Source: Magnolia sinica
Taxonomy: Eukaryota > Streptophyta > Magnoliopsida > Magnoliales > Magnoliaceae
NCBI RefSeq assembly: GCF_029962835.1
Contig: NC_080584.1
Coordinates: 82,612,862 to 82,676,861 of the forward strand
Direction: 5' to 3'
Length of the DNA: 64,000 nt
Shown: positions 58,911-64,000 of the stretch, one piece after another
Layout of the letters: each line of letters begins with the position of its first letter
Position numbering within the stretch: position 1 is the first letter of the stretch
Notes under the pieces: generated by a model
What the model saw: only the letters and a program-made list of their open reading frames with translations
Databases searched by the model: none
What the model was told of the DNA's origin: nothing
Program-made: the position numbers and the translations under genes

Positions 58911-61383
58911 GCTATTGCAGATCTACTGTAATTTAAATCACAATAAACCATTAAGAACTGAAAGTATTCCTTTAAAATCAAACTAGAATCAATGAAGGTT
59001 CAACATAAACATGAATCAAAGTAAAAGAAACATCCCATCACACTACAAGCTTCACCTCTTAGCCCTAGCTAAGAGGTTTAGCCAACCATAGACATGATTG
59101 AACTAAAATCTCTTAAGAAAAACATAAAAATAACTAAGAAAAATGAAGAAAAACTCTTGGTGATGGCTTCTCCATGCTTTTTCTCCACTCCTCAAACCCT
59201 AGAAGATACCTAGGGATTCCCTAGGGACCCCTATTTATAGTTTGCAACTTAAACTTTCACACAGAGTTGGAAATTTTCAGAAACCGCCTCAAATTTCTGC
59301 AATTTGTGTGCTGTCTGCGTAACCTTAAATTGGTCGAGGATAACCCTCGACTAGTCGAGGGTCGCCTTTAACGGGTTAAGGGTTTCCTTCGACTGGTCGA
59401 GGATGACGGGGATTTAGAAGATTTGGTCGTTGGAATTCGAGTCGAGGAATCCTAGACTAGTCGAGGAAGGCAGATTTTTAGGGTTTCTTTTCTTCTTTTC
59501 AAGTCTTCAATGCTCTTCATTCCTCACTTGATTTTCTTGGATCCTTGGCATGTGAATTCTTCATTCTTGGTCTTATAAGATCCATCTTTAGCTTTGGTGA
59601 TTCTTGAGCGTTAAATACATGCTTTTAACATCCTTTTCAATCTAAGCTCTTAAATTTATCTTGCAACACAAACATGGTTAAAATAGAACATTAAACATTA
59701 TCATGTTCATAAAACCAAGTAATAAATGGGGTCCAATATGCAATATTTGACCCTCAACACAATCCCCAACTAGCACTTTGCTAGTCCCGAGCAAAGTATG
59801 CGAAAAATGAACTTTAATGCGTAATGTTCAAACATTTATCAGAAAACAATCTTTTGTATAATCAAGTATGAATTGAGTAGACTCAAGATGAGGAAGTGAA
59901 AATTTGAAATTCTAGAGCCGAATCACATAAGCAATTATTCAAATAAATTCTTTATCCATTAGGTCAGAGCATAGTTCACATATTAAGTTGTTTTTCAATG
60001 TGTTAAGTGAAAATACTATCTTTTCATAATGTTAGCCATGCTCATCACTTCAAGATTAGTTGAAAACCCAAGTACTGATTCCGAACTTATCCCATTTTCC
60101 TTCTTTTTTTTTTTTTTCCAGTTTTTAATTTTATATCGACGGTCATTTGTATTTATTCAGTCTTTTCATCTTTTCTCTTTTCTTTCAGATTTTTCATTCT
60201 TTTTCAGACTTTTTCAATCTTTTCACCATACATGACCCTTTTTGTCAATGTCTTATTTTTTAACTGGTTCTTTTCTTCTTTTAAGGTAGATAAAATTCTC
60301 CAGACTTGGTTCTCAATATCTTTCAATGATCATCATACTAACAATCAAAAAGTCTAGTACTATTCACAAAAAACAATTTGAATATGTCATAATATTCAAA
60401 CTTTCTCTTAATCAATTAAATGTAAGAACCATAAGTGATAAGTTACTTAGTTACTCCAACTCCAATAATTTAAAATTCAATTTCTATCTTATTTTCATAC
60501 TTAAAACAGTCTTAAATACACAACTTATTACTTTCCAAACAGATAAACATTGAAATTTTTTTAAATTTTTAAAATTTTTTTTTGCAAATTTTGCTCAAAA
60601 CTTAGAAAATACTAATTACTTTACCTAATCTCTCATCCCCAACCTAAAATCTACATTGTCCTCAGTGTAAAAGAAATAAGTATGATTAGCAAAAGAGACA
60701 ACGTAATTGAAAGAGAAGTAACGGAGAGAGAGTATCTGATGAAAGAATTTTGAGGCTTTTTTTTTTAAAGGATCTCAGCGTGAAGGTGGGTTAGCACAAG
60801 AATTAAACAACCAAAAAGCAAACTATCCTAAACAACGGAAGCAAACTATCCTAAAATGGCGAAAATCAAATTATCCTAAACAGCGGAAAACAGTAAACCT
60901 AACTACACCTCCGTCAGACTAGGAGATAATTCTGATAAACTCATTCAGAGGTATGGACATGTCCTTTGAATCAAATTTCTCAACAAATTGATTTAATCGA
61001 TGTCCATTTACTTTGAATTCATTGTCACTATTCAGATTCTTTATCTCAACAACCCTATGAGGATAAACATTGGTAATAGTGAAGGGGCTGGTCCAACGAG
61101 ATCAGAGTTTGCTCGGAAAGAGATGTAACCAAAAATTATATAAGAGGACTTTCTGACCTGGTATGAATGATTTTCGAAGAATGTGTTAGTTATGAAACAC
61201 CTTCATCCTGTTCTTATAGATTCTCGAGTTCTCATATGCATCATTTCAAATTTCTTCAAGTTTATTTAATTGAAGTTTGCGTAGCAAGCCAGCGTTGTCC
61301 AGATTGAAATTTAAATTCTTAATCGCCCAGTAGGATCTATGTTCCAACTCCACAGGCAAGTGACATGCCTTCCTATAAAACCA
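58911..61383 (-). mobile_element. Athila fragment, copy B
   Basis: Same structure and breakpoints as 28435-30893. The LTR start (minus strand TGTTGAGGGTC) is at 59759. Noncoding sequence and the end of integrase follow to about 61383. The frame around 61250-61380 still reads ACHLPVELEHRSYWAIKNLN. Confidence 0.82.
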
Positions 61384-61804
61384 TGGACCAACCTGATATT
61401 TGGACATTGGGCCTACATAGACCGATGCATCTTTTGGTAAGGGTGATGTCACACCGTGGCGGGTCTCACCCAAGCCCACCCCCACTTTGCTCGCACATAA
61501 TGTCTCTTGCAAGAAATTCGCAAGAGACTGCCTATTACACACATGTATGTAAGCACACGCGCACCCATAAAAAGAAATTCAGCCCATTCCAAAAATCAGG
61601 TGGGCCCTACCAAGCCATGTTCTAGCTATGATTTCACGTGATTTCATACGGTGTGACCCACCTGAATTTCAGATATGATTGATTTTTGGAACATCCATTG
61701 ACCTAACCCATCAAGTGTACGTTCTGGACGTCCTGCAGATATCACGGTGGGGCCCAATGACCTCTTGAGAAGCGCTAATGAGGTCGACCTCTTAAGACCT
61801 TTTT

Positions 61805-62218
61805 CTATACATATAAATTAGGTACGGCAAAATGTGAAGAGGGAAGAGATAAGCCATCAATCAGTGAAACACATAAATTTAAATCCCAACGCTTTGCGTT
61901 TGGAAATTGTCCAAAATTACTGACACTAGACATAATAGAGATATCGTCAGTTATTGAAAAATGAGTATCCATGCTTGGTTCTACCATAAGACATGGTGTA
62001 GTAGTTGAACAGTAGATCCCGGAAAGATTCATACCTTTCATCAGGAGACGCCATTGCATCAATGATCTGGCCAAAAAGATTACTGCAACCTCCTCATTAC
62101 GTGGTGTACATGTCCAAAGTTTAAAATCGGTGTATCGGCTATCTTTTTGCTGACCATCGGCGATGTAGTTGGCCAATATGCCATTACGACAATTTTTCCG
62201 ACTATAAACCCTGCTCAT
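61805..62218 (-). other. Unrecognised 137-codon open frame, copy B
   Basis: The ATG-initiated frame on the minus strand has no recognised domain (start MSRVYSRKNCRNG). It ends close to the foldback element. Copy A has the same sequence with small frame-breaking changes, so it is not clearly under selection. It could be part of an unidentified element or chance. Confidence 0.2.
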
Positions 62219-62242
62219 GTCGCCGGACGCGGATCAGCTACT

Positions 62243-62766
62243 GACAGGTTGAGTACCGAGACTGGCTATTGAAGTGACCTCATCAAGTTTTGTAGGTCAC
62301 ACCATGATGTATGTTTTGTATCTACACCGTCCATCCATTTGGAGAGATCATATTAGGGCATGATCCAAAAAATGAATCAGATCCAAAGCTCGAGAGGACC
62401 CCACCACAAAAAACAGTGGGGAGAGTGGTGCCCACCGTTAAAAAGTTCTAAGGGCTATGAAAATTTTCGATCAAGATAATATTTGTGTTTTCCCTTATTT
62501 CATGTCTTCTTTAACACAAGAACCGGTGGGATTCTCAAATAAACATCATGGTAGACCTTAAGAAGGTTTCAACGGTGGGCGTCACTCTCATCACTGTTTT
62601 CTGTGGTGGGATCCACCTCAGCCTTGGATCTGCGTCGTTCTTTGAATCATGCTCAAAAATGATCTCTCCAAATGTATGGACGGTGTTGATACAACACATA
62701 CATCATGGTGGGGCCCACAAAAGTTGGTGATGTCACTCAGTGGCCAGTCTCGCTACTCAACCTGTC
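62243..62766. mobile_element. Foldback element, copy B
   Basis: 524 bp. The terminal GACAGGTTGAGTA is perfectly inverted at the right end (TACTCAACCTGTC... allowing for one internal change). It is better preserved at the ends than copy A. Confidence 0.72.
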
Positions 62767-62805
62767 AATATCCAATCCTCGTCCCATGTCACCCCGAATA
62801 GGGAG

Positions 62806-63432
62806 GGAAGTGGATTGGCTGGTGTACCACACACTAGCTCCATAGCTGCTGTATTGATGCCAGCAAGTTCCGTGGGTCACATCATGAGGTATGTGTTATA
62901 TCCAAACTTTCCATCTATTTTGCCAGCTGGCCTTAAAGCTTGAGCCGAAAAATAAGGTAGATCTAAAGATCAAGTGGACCACACTGCGAAAAAAAGTGGG
63001 AGATTGAATGTCTATCATTGAAACCCTTTCGGGGGTTACAGGAGTTTTTGGATCAATATGAAATTTGTTTTTCCTCTTTATTCAGGTATTTGCGACCTTA
63101 TGAACAGATTAGATCGAAAATAAATGTTATGGTGGGCCTATGAAGTTTTTAATGGTGAAAATCATTATCTCGGCTATTGTGTTTTGGTATGAAAATCATT
63201 TTCCCCGCTATTTTGTGTGTGGTCCATTTGAGCTTTGGATATGAATCATTTTTTGGCTAATGCCCTAAAATGATCTCAAAAAATGAATGAACGAACGATG
63301 TGGATATAATAAATACATCATCATGGGCCTTGTAACTTTAATCTCCTTTAAACCGTTTGTACAACTTGGAGCTCGAGGAGTGTCGGCGCTTGTCTTCGCA
63401 CGACACATATCTACACCAGCCAATCCGCTTCT
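62806..63432. mobile_element. MULE-like MITE, copy B
   Basis: 627 bp like copy A. The right flank keeps AAGATGGAC (63433-63441). The left flank reads aatagggag, so the left duplication has mutated in this copy. Confidence 0.72.
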
Positions 63433-63691
63433 AAGATGGACAACCGTTCATCATGTTTTTTTTATTTTTATTTTTATTTTTAATATATATATATCTGGTT
63501 ATTAAGTCATCCTTTTCCCATTAAGGAGTGACTCACTTGATACTTTGAGTTATCGATCATGGGCCTGACTTGATGAACACAACCACTATCCCGTACACGT
63601 GCTTCATCAGCACATGTGTGGTGAGGCCCCCCTGCTAAAGAGTCGAAAGAAAAAAAAAGAAAAAAAAGAAAAAAAAAAGAGGTAAGGGTTA

Positions 63692-64000
63692 GGGCTGAAA
63701 GTTGGGCAGGTTCAACCTGATCGACCCGTGACCGACTCGACATTGGGTTGGGCTCAGGATGTGTTGGGTTTGGTCTCGAGCTTGGGTTATATAAACACTA
63801 ACCTAATAAAGGTTAGGTTGGGCTTGGGTTGAAGTCTCGGATTGCTCGACCCAGTTCAAACCCGATCATTGTATAAGTTATAAATGATAATTGAGTGCGA
63901 ATAGTATATGTTGAAGGCAATAGGAAATTCCAGTGCCAGGTCTTATTGGTCCACGCCATTTCCTATGACTCAAGCTAACAGGATATGCTATATTTCTCTC
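63692..64000. mobile_element. hAT-like MITE, copy B (cut by window end)
   Basis: Starts GGGCTGAAAGTTGGGCAGG as in copy A. The right end would lie about 340 bp past the window. Confidence 0.65.

Larger units (their letters stand above)
54327..64000. repeat. Segmental duplication, copy B (continues past the window)
   Basis: Collinear with 23872-33517 from the shared ggtcgagcaggtgcc onward to the last base. Small indels separate the copies; for example, a stretch of about 26 bp near 59340 is absent from copy A. Confidence 0.92.

Noticed and set aside
54327-64000. Independent insertion of a second Tekay element in place of a duplication
   Set aside because: The homology includes the non-LTR flank, the Athila fragment with identical breakpoints and three MITEs, which one insertion cannot explain.

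Overview
The window is nuclear DNA of a flowering plant. It shows split host genes with GT-AG introns, plant Ty3/gypsy lineages, LINEs and MITEs, and no prokaryotic organisation. The many GTGGGCC-rich intergenic repeats resemble those I recall from woody magnoliids, but that placement is a low-confidence inference. Little of the window is host coding sequence. Two host loci are recognisable: two exons of an MLO-type membrane protein gene at the left edge (minus strand), and a long aarF/ABC1-domain kinase gene (ADCK2-like, plus strand, 34.36 to at least 43.77 kb).

Layout. 0-2 kb: MLO-like exons 898-983 and 1402-1476. 2.06-23.85 kb: a nest of LTR retrotransposons. The outermost layer looks like a Tat-type LTR. 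It was hit by two related giant solo LTRs in opposite orientation (2288-17436 plus strand, TSD TTAGC; 17581-22692 minus strand, TSD TTACT/TTACC). The first solo LTR was later hit by a complete Athila-type element (7101-16647, TSD ATGCA) whose gag-pol is one reading frame with eight internal stops. 23.85-30.89 kb: a minus-strand Tekay/Del-like LTR plus integrase/chromodomain remnant, joined to an Athila remnant. 30.9-33.9 kb: a cluster of terminal-inverted-repeat elements (a foldback element, a MULE-like MITE with a 9-bp TSD, a hAT-like MITE). 34.36-45.3 kb: the ABC1 kinase gene, with LINE remnants and MITEs in its introns. 45.6-50.2 kb: a 5'-truncated LINE with a 17-bp TSD, then a decayed LINE. 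50.2-54.33 kb: a 5' LTR, PBS and gag-pol of a chromovirus-type gypsy element, cut off at the start of integrase.

The main structural result is that 54,327-64,000 is a second, diverged copy of 23,872-about 33,517. The homology runs through both retroelement remnants and the MITE cluster, so it is a segmental duplication and not two insertions. The junction lies inside the gypsy integrase on one side and 21 bp inside the Tekay LTR on the other. The simplest reading is a direct duplication with a unit of about 30.46 kb that includes the kinase gene. If so, a second kinase copy should lie just beyond the right edge.

I found no CRISPR array and recognised no rRNA or tRNA gene. Stretches between listed features hold degenerate repeats in which I see no supported gene.
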